From: an uncultured Hyphomicrobiales bacterium
Lineage (GTDB): Bacteria > Pseudomonadota > Alphaproteobacteria > Rhizobiales > Beijerinckiaceae
DNA length: 64,000 bases
NCBI GenBank assembly: GCA_903825465.1
Contig: CAIKAR010000017.1
Span: 62,001 to 126,000, forward strand
Direction of reading: 5' to 3'
The position numbers and the translations under genes were made by a program. A model generated the notes under the pieces. It was given only the letters and a program-made list of their open reading frames with translations. It did no database searches and was not told the DNA's origin. Position 1 is the first letter of the stretch. The number at the start of each line of letters is the position of its first letter. Below are positions 7,815 to 15,788 of this stretch, piece by piece.

Positions 7815-9074
7815 TCAACCGTTCTTGAGCGCGATTCCCCGGACCACCGCGTCTTTGCCGAACCGCTCGCGCAGCTTGTCCATCGCTGCCTCGGTGGCTT
7901 TGATGCGCGCGACGCCGGTGTCGACGAGGTCGCCATGGTCGGCTTCGTCGGGCGGGCGGAGGTCCGACAGGCCAACGCCGATCAGGCGAAAGCGCGCGCC
8001 TGTGGCTTCTTTGGCCAATAGCTCCCGCGCCGGGTCGAAAATGCGCCGCGCGAGCTGCGTCGGCTCGGTCAGCGCGCGCGCGCGGGTGCGGGTTTTGAAA
8101 TCGGCGGTTTTGAGTTTCAGCGTCAACGTCCGGCCGGAAAAGCCCTGGGCCTTGAGCCGTCCAGACACTTTTTCGCTGAGGCGGTAGAGTATTTTCGTCA
8201 ACTCGCCGACGTCCGAAATATCTTCGTTGAAGGTGGTTTCGGCGGAGACGCTTTTGGTCTCGCGCTCTGGATTGACCTTCCGGTCGTCGAGGCCGTTGGC
8301 GAGGCGCCATAGGCGCGCGCCCTCGGCGCCGAGCTTGCGGGGCAACGCGGCTTCATCAAGGCGTTGAATGTCGCCGATCAGGCGGAAGCCATCGCGGGCG
8401 AGGCGTTCTTCCGCCACGGCGCCGACGCCGAAAATCGTGCCAATGGGGCGCGTGGCGAGGAAAGCCCTGGCTTCGCCGCGCCCGACCACGGCGAAGCCGC
8501 GCGGCTTGTCGAGTTCCGAGGCCATTTTCGCCAGAAACTTGCAGTAGGAGAGCCCGACCGAAACGGTGACGCCGATGTCGCGCTCGACGCGCGCGGCGAA
8601 CCTGGCCAGTGTCGCGGCCGCGCATTCGCCATGCAGGCGCTGGCCGCCGTCGAGATCGAGAAACGCCTCGTCGATGGAGATGGGTTCGACCAGGGGCGTC
8701 AGGCCGAGCATCATGGCGCGGATTTCGCGGCCCACCCGCGCGTATTTGGACATGTCGGGCTTGACGATCGCGGCATCGCGGCACAGCGCGCGGGCCTTGA
8801 ACATGGGCATGGCCGACCTCACGCCGTGGGCGCGGGCGATGTAGCAGCAGGTCGCAACCACGCCGCGTGTTCCGCCGCCCACAATGACGGGCAGGTCGCG
8901 CAAGGCGGGATTGTCGCGCTTTTCAACCGACGCGTAGAAGGCGTCGCAGTCGATGTGCGCGACCGCGAGCGTGTCGAGTTCCGCGTGCGCGACGAGGCGG
9001 GGGGAGCCGCAGGCCGAGCAGCGCCGCGCGGGCGCGCCCGCGCGCGCGAAGCAATCCCGGCAAAGCGCGCTCAT
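7815..9074 (-). CDS. dinB: DNA polymerase IV (DinB, Y family) with N-terminal zinc-ribbon
   Basis: Error-prone translesion polymerase of 419 residues. The catalytic core begins V-A-H-I-D-C-D-A-F-Y-A-S-V-E (first metal Asp, steric-gate Phe region) and continues to S-I-D-E-A-F-L-D (second catalytic Asp/Glu), then the thumb helix-hairpin-helix and little-finger domain. Before the core are four cysteines (C-R-D-C and C-S-A-C), a likely zinc ribbon of about 35 residues absent from E. coli DinB. Its start overlaps the end of the DUF3572 gene by four bases, so the two are co-translated. No convincing SOS box is seen directly upstream of this pair. Confidence 0.95.
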   Translation of the reverse strand: MSALCRDCFARAGAPARRCSACGSPRLVAHAELDTLAVAHIDCDAFYASVEKRDNPALRDLPVIVGGGTRGVVATCCYIARAHGVRSAMPMFKARALCRDAAIVKPDMSKYARVGREIRAMMLGLTPLVEPISIDEAFLDLDGGQRLHGECAAATLARFAARVERDIGVTVSVGLSYCKFLAKMASELDKPRGFAVVGRGEARAFLATRPIGTIFGVGAVAEERLARDGFRLIGDIQRLDEAALPRKLGAEGARLWRLANGLDDRKVNPERETKSVSAETTFNEDISDVGELTKILYRLSEKVSGRLKAQGFSGRTLTLKLKTADFKTRTRARALTEPTQLARRIFDPARELLAKEATGARFRLIGVGLSDLRPPDEADHGDLVDTGVARIKATEAAMDKLRERFGKDAVVRGIALKNG

Positions 9075-9370
9075 GGTCCCCAGTCCGGCGGAGGCCCCGA
9101 CAGCGCCTCGCGCGCGTGAACGATCTCGGCGGGGTTGATCCCCGCCGATCCCGCGAAATCGACTAAAAGTTTCTCATTGCTGGTTAAATATTCCAGAACG
9201 CCGGCGAGGAATCCGGGATCCGCCGCGGCGGCGCGCAGGCCGCGCGGTTCCAGGCCCGTTATCGCCATAAAAGGTTCCAATCGCTCCATATTTTCCGCGA
9301 GATAGGCGAGCGCTTGAATCGCGGTTCCCCGCGCGGCGTCGCGACGGGCCGATGGCGCCTGCTTTGTCAT
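9071..9370 (-). CDS. DUF3572 family protein
   Basis: Small soluble protein of 99 residues, helical throughout, with the segments A-L-A-Y-L-A and L-L-V-D-F-A-G typical of DUF3572. The function is unknown. It lies upstream of and overlaps dinB (ATGA), and is divergent from divK, an arrangement I recall as common in Rhizobiales. Its promoter would lie in the 99-base gap to divK, shared back to back with the cell-cycle genes. Confidence 0.8.
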   Translation of the reverse strand: MTKQAPSARRDAARGTAIQALAYLAENMERLEPFMAITGLEPRGLRAAAADPGFLAGVLEYLTSNEKLLVDFAGSAGINPAEIVHAREALSGPPPDWGP

Positions 9371-9469
9371 CGCCTGTTTCCGCGGTTGGGTTTTCTATTC
9401 GCTAACGAACGCAGGATACTACATCCCATTGCGTCCGCCACCCGGCGGCGGGTTTTTCAGATCGGCGCC

Positions 9470-9853
9470 ATGACGGACAACGCAGCCAAAACAGTCCTGA
9501 TCGTCGAGGACAACGAGTTGAACATGAAGCTGTTCAACGACTTGTTGCAGGCGCACGGCTACATGACGGTGCAGACCCGCAGCGGCGTCGACTCCGTTCA
9601 GCTGGCGCGGACGCACAAGCCCAACCTCATCCTGATGGACATCCAGTTGCCGGAGGTGTCCGGCATTCAGGTCATGCAGTGGATGAAGGACGACGAGACC
9701 CTGCGCCACATCCCCATCGTCGCCATCACCGCCTTCGCGATGAAGGGCGACGAGGAGAAAATCAGGCAAGCCGGCTGCGAGGCCTATCTTTCCAAACCGA
9801 TTTCCGTGGTGAAATTTCTGGAAACGGTCAAGAATTTCGCGTCCGACCACTAG
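9470..9853 (+). CDS. divK: DivK, single-domain cell-cycle response regulator
   Basis: A receiver domain only, 127 residues. The acidic pair in [10 protein letters not shown], the phospho-acceptor Asp57 in L-I-L-M-D-I-Q-L-P, the switch Thr in A-I-T-A-F-A-M and the Lys in Y-L-S-K-P-I are all present. In Caulobacter DivK is phosphorylated by PleC/DivJ and feeds the CckA-CtrA network. The frame is open from 9314, but the conserved start M-T-D-N-A-A-K is the ATG at 9470. pleD follows after 12 bases, the usual divK-pleD operon. Confidence 0.95.
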   Translation: MTDNAAKTVLIVEDNELNMKLFNDLLQAHGYMTVQTRSGVDSVQLARTHKPNLILMDIQLPEVSGIQVMQWMKDDETLRHIPIVAITAFAMKGDEEKIRQAGCEAYLSKPISVVKFLETVKNFASDH

Positions 9854-9865
9854 GACAAGCGCCAT

Positions 9866-11236
9866 ATGACAGCCCGCGTACTTGTCGTCGACGATATTCC
9901 GGCCAACGTGAAGCTGCTCGAAACGCGGCTGAGCGCCGAATATTTCGACGTGGTCACGGCGAGCAATGGCATGGAGGCGCTGGCCATCTGCGAGCGGGGA
10001 CTGTGCGACATCGCCCTGCTCGACGTGATGATGCCGGGCATGGATGGCAACGAGGTCGCCCGGCGCCTGAAGGCCGACATCCGGACCGCCCACATTCCGG
10101 TGGTGATGGTGACGGCTCTCGACCAGCCCGCCGACCGCGTGCGCGGGCTTGAGGCGGGGGCCGACGATTTCCTGACCAAGCCGGTGGACGAGATCGCGCT
10201 CATCGCCCGCGTGCGCTCCCTGTCGCGCCTGAAGGTCGTGATGGACGAGTTGCGTTCGCGCGCCGCCACCTCGGCCTCCCTCGGCATGCCGGACCCGCTC
10301 GCCCAAGCGTTGAGCGAGCGGGGACTGAGGGGCAAAATCCTTCTGGTCGACGACCGCGACAGCTCGGCCGAGCGCATTGTCGCGGCGTTGAGAGGAGAAC
10401 ACGACGTCGCGCGCGAGGCCTCGCCGCAAAACGCGCTGTTTCGCGGCGCGGAGGGCGATTTCGACCTCTTCGTCGTCAGCCTTGGCCTCAAGGACTACGA
10501 CGGGTTGCGCCTGTGCAGCCAGTTGCGCTCGCTGGAGCGCACGCGGCAATTGCCGATCCTGATGGTCGCCGACATCGAGGACCGCAAGCGCGTCTTGCGC
10601 GGCCTCGATCTCGGCGTCAACGACTACATTTCGCGCCCGATCGACCGCAACGAACTGGTCGCGCGCGCGCGCACCCAGTTGCGCCGCAAGCGCTACGCCG
10701 ACGCGCTGCGCGAAAGCATGCAGGTCTCGATCGAAATGGCGCTTGTGGACGCGCTGACGGGCCTCAACAACCGCCGCTATCTCGAAACGCACCTGGCGTC
10801 GCTGCTGCAGACCGTAACCGGCCGGGGCGGCTCGCTGTCGCTGATGGTTCTCGACATCGACCATTTCAAGTCGGTCAACGACACCTATGGGCACAACGCC
10901 GGCGACGAGGTGCTGAGGAATTTCGCCGGGCGCGTGAAGCGCATGGTGCGCCAGACCGACCTCGCCTGCCGCTTCGGCGGGGAGGAATTCGTCGTCATGA
11001 TGCCCGACACGACGATGGCTGTCGCGGCGCAGATCGCCGAGCGCGTCCGCGCCGCCGTGCAGGGCGAGCTGTTCCCCATCGACGGGGGCGGTCGGGCCAT
11101 CCCGGTGACGGTGTCCATCGGCATCGCCGAATCCATGGGCGTCGGCGACCCCGACATGCTGTTCCGCCGGGCCGACAAGGCGCTCTACCGCTCCAAGAAT
11201 TCCGGGCGCAACAGGGTGACCGCGGACGCGGCTTGA
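9866..11236 (+). CDS. pleD: PleD, response regulator diguanylate cyclase
   Basis: Two-receiver GGDEF protein of 456 residues. REC1 spans about 1-120 with an acceptor Asp in L-L-D-V-M-M-P-G; REC2, about 150-270, is a degenerate adaptor domain (L-V-D-D-R-D but no typical acceptor segment). The GGDEF domain occupies about 290-456 with an active G-G-E-E-F at 371-375. An inhibitory RxxD site (R-Q-T-D, 362-365) lies five residues before it, so product inhibition by cyclic di-GMP is expected. Phosphorylated PleD dimers make c-di-GMP and drive the motile-to-sessile change. The stop codon overlaps the -35 element of the hsp20 promoter. Confidence 0.95.
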   Translation: MTARVLVVDDIPANVKLLETRLSAEYFDVVTASNGMEALAICERGLCDIALLDVMMPGMDGNEVARRLKADIRTAHIPVVMVTALDQPADRVRGLEAGADDFLTKPVDEIALIARVRSLSRLKVVMDELRSRAATSASLGMPDPLAQALSERGLRGKILLVDDRDSSAERIVAALRGEHDVAREASPQNALFRGAEGDFDLFVVSLGLKDYDGLRLCSQLRSLERTRQLPILMVADIEDRKRVLRGLDLGVNDYISRPIDRNELVARARTQLRRKRYADALRESMQVSIEMALVDALTGLNNRRYLETHLASLLQTVTGRGGSLSLMVLDIDHFKSVNDTYGHNAGDEVLRNFAGRVKRMVRQTDLACRFGGEEFVVMMPDTTMAVAAQIAERVRAAVQGELFPIDGGGRAIPVTVSIGIAESMGVGDPDMLFRRADKALYRSKNSGRNRVTADAA

Positions 11237-11259
11237 ATTTTCGACCGCCGGCCCCATAT
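11232..11259 (+). promoter_or_regulatory. Heat-shock (RpoH, sigma-32) promoter for hsp20
   Basis: CTTGAAT at 11232-11238 and CCCCATAT at 11252-11259 are separated by 13 bases. This agrees almost base for base with the sigma-32 consensus (CTTGAAA, spacer 11-16, CCCCATNT). The -35 element lies on the pleD stop codon. Transcription would start near 11266, giving a leader of about 60 nucleotides before the hsp20 ATG at 11326. Confidence 0.82.
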
Positions 11260-11273
11260 GGTGGTCGCAATCG

Positions 11274-11323
11274 CCGCGCGGCGCCATAACGGGCCGCGCG
11301 GTCGAAGCGCCGAAGGGGCTTCG
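11274..11323 (+). promoter_or_regulatory. Structured hsp20 leader, candidate RNA thermometer
   Basis: Two hairpins fit in the predicted leader. The first pairs CCGCGCGG at 11274-11281 with a second CCGCGCGG at 11294-11301 (the motif is self-complementary). The second pairs CGAAGC at 11303-11308 with GCTTCG at 11318-11323; inside it CC pairs with GG around a GAA loop with a G-G mismatch, so the AAGGGG ribosome site is buried. ROSE elements of rhizobial small heat-shock genes bury the ribosome site in a mismatch-bearing stem in the same way. Function is inferred from pairing only. Confidence 0.5.
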
Positions 11324-11325
11324 TA

Positions 11326-11754
11326 ATGTCGCGCGCGCCGCTGCTGAATTCCCCGTTTCTGCTGGGGTTCGACGATATTGAACGCGCGCTGGAGCGCGTG
11401 TCGCGCGGCGCTTCCGATGGCTACCCTCCCTATAATATCGAACGTCTCGCGAGCGACGACGCCTCCCCCGAGCGGCTGCGGATCACCCTGGCTGTCGCGG
11501 GATTTTCGCGCGACGACCTTGACGTTAGCGTGGAGGAGAACCAACTCATGATCAGAGGTCGTCAGCAGGACGACAAGGACCGGAGGTTTCTGCACCGCGG
11601 CATCGCGGCGCGGCAATTCCAGCGGGCCTTTCTTCTCGCCGACGGCATGCAGGTTCTGGGCGCGGACCTGCGCAACGGGCTATTGTCCGTTGATCTCGCG
11701 CGCCCCGAGCCGGAACGGGTCGTCAGGAAAATCAACATTTTGGCGCGAGACTAA
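11326..11754 (+). CDS. Hsp20 / alpha-crystallin small heat-shock protein
   Basis: ATP-independent holdase of 142 residues that binds unfolding proteins in the cytoplasm as large oligomers. The alpha-crystallin domain covers about 35-130, with Y-N-I-E near its start, L-R-I-T-L-A-V-A-G-F and the E-E-N-Q-L-M-I-R-G-R strand; the G-L-L-S-V-D-L region replaces the usual G-V-L core motif with G-L-L. The I-x-I anchor is seen at the C-terminus as K-I-N-I-L. It lies behind an RpoH promoter and a structured leader and is followed after 51 bases by a DUF1150 gene. Confidence 0.92.
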   Translation: MSRAPLLNSPFLLGFDDIERALERVSRGASDGYPPYNIERLASDDASPERLRITLAVAGFSRDDLDVSVEENQLMIRGRQQDDKDRRFLHRGIAARQFQRAFLLADGMQVLGADLRNGLLSVDLARPEPERVVRKINILARD

Positions 11755-11805
11755 GGTTCGCGCCGGAAGGGCGGGGCCCGCGAGGGACCGCGAAAGGAGC
11801 ACACT

Positions 11806-12072
11806 ATGATCGAACAGGCCAATACCCAAACCTCGGAGTCCATGACAGCGGAGCAGTTCGCCCTCCTCGGCGGCGGCCATATCGCCTATGTCAAGCCGAT
11901 GATGTCCGAGGACGTGGCGCGGGTGTTCCCGCAAGTGCAGGGCGTGCAGCCCGGCATTCGGCTTTTCGCGCTGTTGAACGCGGACGGCACGCCGTTGATG
12001 CTGACCGATTCGCGCGACGCCGCCATCGCCAACGCGTGGGAGCACGAACTCCACACGGTGAGCCTGCACTGA
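11806..12072 (+). CDS. DUF1150 family protein
   Basis: Small protein of 88 residues with the DUF1150 pattern: M-T-A-E-Q-F-A-L-L-G, then I-A-Y-V-K-P and an L-F-A-L-L-N-A-D-G-T-P segment ending L-H-T-V-S-L-H. Function is unknown, but the family sits beside Hsp20 genes in Alphaproteobacteria, and here it follows hsp20 by 51 bases after a GGAG-type ribosome site, so it is probably co-induced by heat. A GC-rich hairpin follows the stop. Confidence 0.88.
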   Translation: MIEQANTQTSESMTAEQFALLGGGHIAYVKPMMSEDVARVFPQVQGVQPGIRLFALLNADGTPLMLTDSRDAAIANAWEHELHTVSLH

Positions 12073-12088
12073 ACGCCGCCCCGATAGC

Positions 12089-12109
12089 GCCCCGCCGCGA
12101 CGGCGGGGC
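12089..12109. terminator. GC-rich hairpin between convergent genes
   Basis: GCCCCGCC and GGCGGGGC pair perfectly over eight bases with a GCGAC loop. It stands between the convergent DUF1150 gene and the amidohydrolase at 12123. There is no uridine run on either side, so it is at best a weak intrinsic or Rho-assisted terminator, or an mRNA end stabiliser. Confidence 0.5.
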
Positions 12110-12122
12110 GCGCGTTCCGCGA

Positions 12123-13352
12123 TCATGAATTTCCGTATTTCGCGAGATTCGCGCGCTGTTTCTCATTGCGGGGCGGCAGCTTGAAAAGCCGCGACGCCGT
12201 GCCGCCAAGAATGTTGTGTTTGGCTTTCACGGACAAAAACGGCAAATCCCAGATCACCGATGGCACGTCGAAATCCCAGTGCGGATAATCCGACGAATAG
12301 AGAAGCTGGGTTTCCGCGTTGATCATTTCGAATGTGCATTGAAGGCCGCGGGGATCGGTGACCTCCATCGGCTGCGACGCGTAGTACATGTCGCGCATAT
12401 AGTCGGACAGGCGCTTTTTGAGGAGAGGAAATTCCGACGGGCGCATCATCTGCTCGTGGTCGAGCCGCTGCATCAGGAAGGGAAGCCAGGCGAGCCCCGA
12501 TTCGATCCAGATCACCGGCAGTTTGGCGAAGCGCTCGCAAAGGCCGTTGGCGACCCAGTTCGTCAGATGCAAGATGTTGTAGAAAGTGAATCCGAGCGCG
12601 TGAACCGTGGCGAAACGGTTGAGGCTTTTGAAAAAGGGCTCGCCGGGATTGATGCCCGAATGAAACGCCAGCGAGAGTCCGCGCTCTTCGATGGCCCGGT
12701 AAACCTTCATGTAGGAATTGTGGTGCACCGGCAGATTTCTGACCGAGGTGACCATGAAGCCCGTGACGCCCTTGCGGTCCCCGAAGGTTTCGATCTGGCG
12801 CATGCAGGCTTCCGGATCGGAAAACGGCAGCGCCAGCATCGTGTAGAAGCGTCCGTTCGAGCCGGGCACGACCTTTTCCGTCAGCCATCTGTTGTAGGCC
12901 CAGCACAGTTCGGCTTCGAGCTCGTAGTCGGTGAGCATGCCGACGGCGAGCAACTGCGTGGGGAACAGGCACGAGTAATCGACGCTCAGCGCGTCCATCC
13001 AGCGGTGGCCGAGTTCAACGTCGCGGATTTTGCCGGCGTCGGTCTTTTCGCTGGAGCGCAGGGGGTAGCGCGTGACGCGGCCGCCCATGTCCTGATTGCC
13101 CGTCATGTTGGGCATGATCGAGCCGCGGCCTTTCAGAAAGCCTTGCATGATCTGCTGCTTCAACACGTCGTTCTCGAGAAACTCCATGAACTCGCGCTGG
13201 TGTTCGGTTTCTTGATGGTGCGCGTCGACGTCGACGATCAGAATGTCGTCGAACTTCCGCTTGTCGGCCTGCCGGCGCGCGTGCGCCAGCAATTTGCCTG
13301 TGTTCAATTCGTCGACGGAAACCCGTCTTCCCCGTTCGGCGATCAATTCCAT
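12123..13352 (-). CDS. Amidohydrolase family protein (amidohydrolase-2, ACMSD-like)
   Basis: A metal-dependent TIM-barrel enzyme of 409 residues, no signal peptide. The first metal segment V-D-V-D-A-H-H-Q-E, a middle His in L-A-F-H-S-G, and the late S-S-D-Y-P-H-W-D with a catalytic Asp fit the PF04909 family that includes decarboxylases (ACMSD, gamma-resorcylate) and lactonases. It lies at the end of a minus-strand operon with an HD protein, a UbiD decarboxylase and a Bug protein, which suggests it works on an aromatic or cyclic carboxylic acid. The length, longer than ACMSD (about 330), resembles proteins annotated only as predicted metal-dependent hydrolase. Confidence 0.82.
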   Translation of the reverse strand: MELIAERGRRVSVDELNTGKLLAHARRQADKRKFDDILIVDVDAHHQETEHQREFMEFLENDVLKQQIMQGFLKGRGSIMPNMTGNQDMGGRVTRYPLRSSEKTDAGKIRDVELGHRWMDALSVDYSCLFPTQLLAVGMLTDYELEAELCWAYNRWLTEKVVPGSNGRFYTMLALPFSDPEACMRQIETFGDRKGVTGFMVTSVRNLPVHHNSYMKVYRAIEERGLSLAFHSGINPGEPFFKSLNRFATVHALGFTFYNILHLTNWVANGLCERFAKLPVIWIESGLAWLPFLMQRLDHEQMMRPSEFPLLKKRLSDYMRDMYYASQPMEVTDPRGLQCTFEMINAETQLLYSSDYPHWDFDVPSVIWDLPFLSVKAKHNILGGTASRLFKLPPRNEKQRANLAKYGNS

Positions 13353-13389
13353 GGCGCGTTTCCAGTTCTGTGCAAAGCCGTCCAGCGCC

Positions 13390-14349
13390 TCAAAGCCCCG
13401 CTTTCGCGGCCAGCGCGCTCCATTTCGCCATATCGGATTCGACGCGTTGGCGCAGCTTTTCCGGTGGCCCGGCGTCGACGACGATCGCCTGGTTGTAGAG
13501 CAACTTCGTTGTTTCCGGTTCAGCCAGCGCCTTGTCGATTTCGGCGTTGAGCCGTTGAACGATCCGCTCGTCGGTCTTCGCCGGAGCGACGACTCCGATC
13601 CACAGGTTCGATTCGAATCCGGGCAACCCGGATTCGGCGATCGTCGGAATGTCCGGGAAATCCGGCACGCGTCGCGGTGTTGTCACGCCAAGCGCGGTCA
13701 GCTTTCCCTCGCGGATGTACTGATGCGTCGTGGCGAGAATGCCGAACTGTGAATCGATGCGGCCGGAGACCAGATCGATTATCGCCTGCGTCGAGCTTTT
13801 GTAGGGAACCTGGGTGAGTTGAATGCCCGCCATGCTCGAGAACAATTCCGCGCCAAGCCGAGCGAGACTCGCGTCGCCGACCGACGAATAGGTCAGCGCG
13901 CCCGGCTTCGACTTCGCAAGGGCGATGAATTCCGCGACTGTCTTCGCGGGAACGCCGGGGTTCGTCACGAGCACGTAGGGCGAATATCCCACCATCGCCA
14001 CGGACGTGAAATCGTTGGCCGCCGAGTAGCCGATTTTCTTGTCGAGAATGGGCGCGGTGACGAGCGTGGTCGTTGTCGCGATGCCCAGCGTGTAGCCGTC
14101 GGGCTCGGCGCGGGCGACCTGGCCCGTGCCAATGACGCCGCTGCCGCCGTCGCGGTTGTCCACGACGACGGTTTGGCCGAGGCTCTCGGAAAGCTTGGCG
14201 GCGACCAGGCGCGCCAGCACATCGGCCGCCGAGCCGGCGGGCAGGGGGACGACGATGTGAATGGGCCGCGACGGCCACGCCGCCGGCTGGGCGCCGGCGG
14301 CCGCGGTCGCGCACAACAACAGCGCCGTCGCGACGATGGGTTTCAGCAT
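13390..14349 (-). CDS. Bug family tripartite tricarboxylate transporter binding protein
   Basis: Periplasmic carboxylate receptor of 319 residues. A signal peptide ends A-A-A-G-A-Q, then W-P-S-R-P-I-H-I-V-V-P-L-P-A-G-S-A-A-D marks the Bug fold; V-V-V-D-N-R-D-G-G-S-G-V-I-G and P-D-G-Y-T-L follow. The frame extends to 14655 inside ubiD, but the signal peptide fixes the start at 14349, 20 bases behind the UbiD stop. Its place between UbiD and the amidohydrolase suggests it captures the substrate those enzymes process. No TctA/TctB partner here. Confidence 0.9.
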   Translation of the reverse strand: MLKPIVATALLLCATAAAGAQPAAWPSRPIHIVVPLPAGSAADVLARLVAAKLSESLGQTVVVDNRDGGSGVIGTGQVARAEPDGYTLGIATTTTLVTAPILDKKIGYSAANDFTSVAMVGYSPYVLVTNPGVPAKTVAEFIALAKSKPGALTYSSVGDASLARLGAELFSSMAGIQLTQVPYKSSTQAIIDLVSGRIDSQFGILATTHQYIREGKLTALGVTTPRRVPDFPDIPTIAESGLPGFESNLWIGVVAPAKTDERIVQRLNAEIDKALAEPETTKLLYNQAIVVDAGPPEKLRQRVESDMAKWSALAAKAGL

Positions 14350-14369
14350 GGAGCGTGTTTCCTTCACAT

Positions 14370-15746
14370 TCAACGCTTGCCGCTCAATTCGGGCACGTCG
14401 AACTCGGCCCAGCCCGGCACGTCGGCGACCTGCGAAAACGGCTTGCCGAAGGGCCGCGTCGCGTCCACGCCAATGGACGAGGCCGTGCGCAGCGGGCGGT
14501 CCGCCTTGGGGTCGTCGATGGAGGGGTCGGACGGTCCGGCGGGGATGTCGTCGATCACGATGAGGTCGCGGTGCGGCTGGAACCGGAACGCCATCGCCCA
14601 TTCGACTTCCGACGAGCTGTGAACGTCGATGTCGGGATCGACCACGATCACCCATTTGGGCCGGATGTTGGTGGCGATGGTGGTGAGTATCACCTGCCGC
14701 GGCTCGCCGGCGAAGCGCGGCCGCATGGCGACCACGACGTAAAACGAAACGCCGGCCGAAGCCCTCACCGAGATGTTCTCGATGGTCGGATATTGCGCTT
14801 TGAGCGTTTTGAACAGCGAGGCCTCGAACGGAATTTGCTTGAGGATATGGTTTTCGGTGACGGGCTTGCCGGTCAACAAGCCCTGAAAAACCGGCTTCTT
14901 CCGGTGCGTGATGGCGAGGACGGTGGCGAGCGGCTTCATCGACGCCGGCGTGTAATAGCCGGTGTATTCGCCGAGCGGGCCTTCCATGACGAGGTTGTCC
15001 AGATCCACTTCGAATTCAATGACGAATTCGGCCGTCGCGGGCACAAGCAAATCGGACGTGACGCATTTCGCCAGATCCACCGGCGCGCCGCGCAAGCCCC
15101 CCGCGACATGCCAGTCGTTTGTCGTGTCGGAAACCTGCACCTGGCATGTGTAGGCCAGGACGGGATCGACGCCGATCACCACGGCCGCGCGCGCCTTTTT
15201 GCCCATCGCCTTGTATTTCGCCAGATTCTTGCCAAACCGGTGGAACGGCTGCGCGGAAAACGAAAACGTGTTCTTCGACAAAATCAAAAAGCGGTAGTGG
15301 CCGATGTCGGGCACGCCCGTTTCGGGATCCTCCGAGACGACGATTCCGGGCGTGATGTAGGCGCCGCCGTCCGAGGGACTGTATTTGGGTATCGGCAGCC
15401 TCGTCAGATCGATGTCGCCGCCCGAAAGCACAACCTCCTGACAGGGCGGCCCGCCTTCGACCACGCGCGGCGGGATTGGATTGTCGAGGCCGCGCAGCAC
15501 CTTTTCGAAAATCGTCGCCTCACTCGCCTCGAAGGCGATCAGCGCCTTGCGGCGGTCGCCGTAGACGCCGCACACGAGAGGGAATTCGGTGCCGTTGTCG
15601 TTGAATACCACGGCGGGTCCAGATGAAACCTGCGCGCGCTTCATCACTTTCCCGACATCGTCGAGCCCGACGCGGCGATCGATGGACACTGTTTCGCCAG
15701 CGGCGTCGAGCGCCTTCAAAAACGCGCGAAAATCGTCATAGGCCAC
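14370..15746 (-). CDS. UbiD family (prenylated-FMN) decarboxylase
   Basis: Reversible decarboxylase of 458 residues that needs prenylated FMN made by a UbiX protein. The family hallmark M-E-G-P-L-G-E-Y-T-G-Y-Y holds the catalytic Glu; the preceding segments L-P-I-P-K-Y-S-P-S-D-G-G-A-Y-I-T and the W-H-V-A-G-G region match the cofactor/metal site. Start is GTG at 15746, chosen for the GGGAG seven bases upstream. Shorter than E. coli UbiD (497), it fits the group acting on aromatic, heteroaromatic or phenylacrylic acids rather than ubiquinone synthesis. No ubiX gene occurs in the window. It is second in an operon with an HD-domain protein upstream and Bug plus amidohydrolase downstream. Confidence 0.88.
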   Translation of the reverse strand: MAYDDFRAFLKALDAAGETVSIDRRVGLDDVGKVMKRAQVSSGPAVVFNDNGTEFPLVCGVYGDRRKALIAFEASEATIFEKVLRGLDNPIPPRVVEGGPPCQEVVLSGGDIDLTRLPIPKYSPSDGGAYITPGIVVSEDPETGVPDIGHYRFLILSKNTFSFSAQPFHRFGKNLAKYKAMGKKARAAVVIGVDPVLAYTCQVQVSDTTNDWHVAGGLRGAPVDLAKCVTSDLLVPATAEFVIEFEVDLDNLVMEGPLGEYTGYYTPASMKPLATVLAITHRKKPVFQGLLTGKPVTENHILKQIPFEASLFKTLKAQYPTIENISVRASAGVSFYVVVAMRPRFAGEPRQVILTTIATNIRPKWVIVVDPDIDVHSSSEVEWAMAFRFQPHRDLIVIDDIPAGPSDPSIDDPKADRPLRTASSIGVDATRPFGKPFSQVADVPGWAEFDVPELSGKR

Positions 15747-15788
15747 GTGGCCACTCCCTTGTTGCTGGTCTAAGCCCGCGTCGCGCGC

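Noticed and set aside
13600-13640. GGTTCGATTCGAATCC as part of a tRNA
   Set aside because: It lies inside the Bug gene at 13390-14349 and no cloverleaf can be formed around it.
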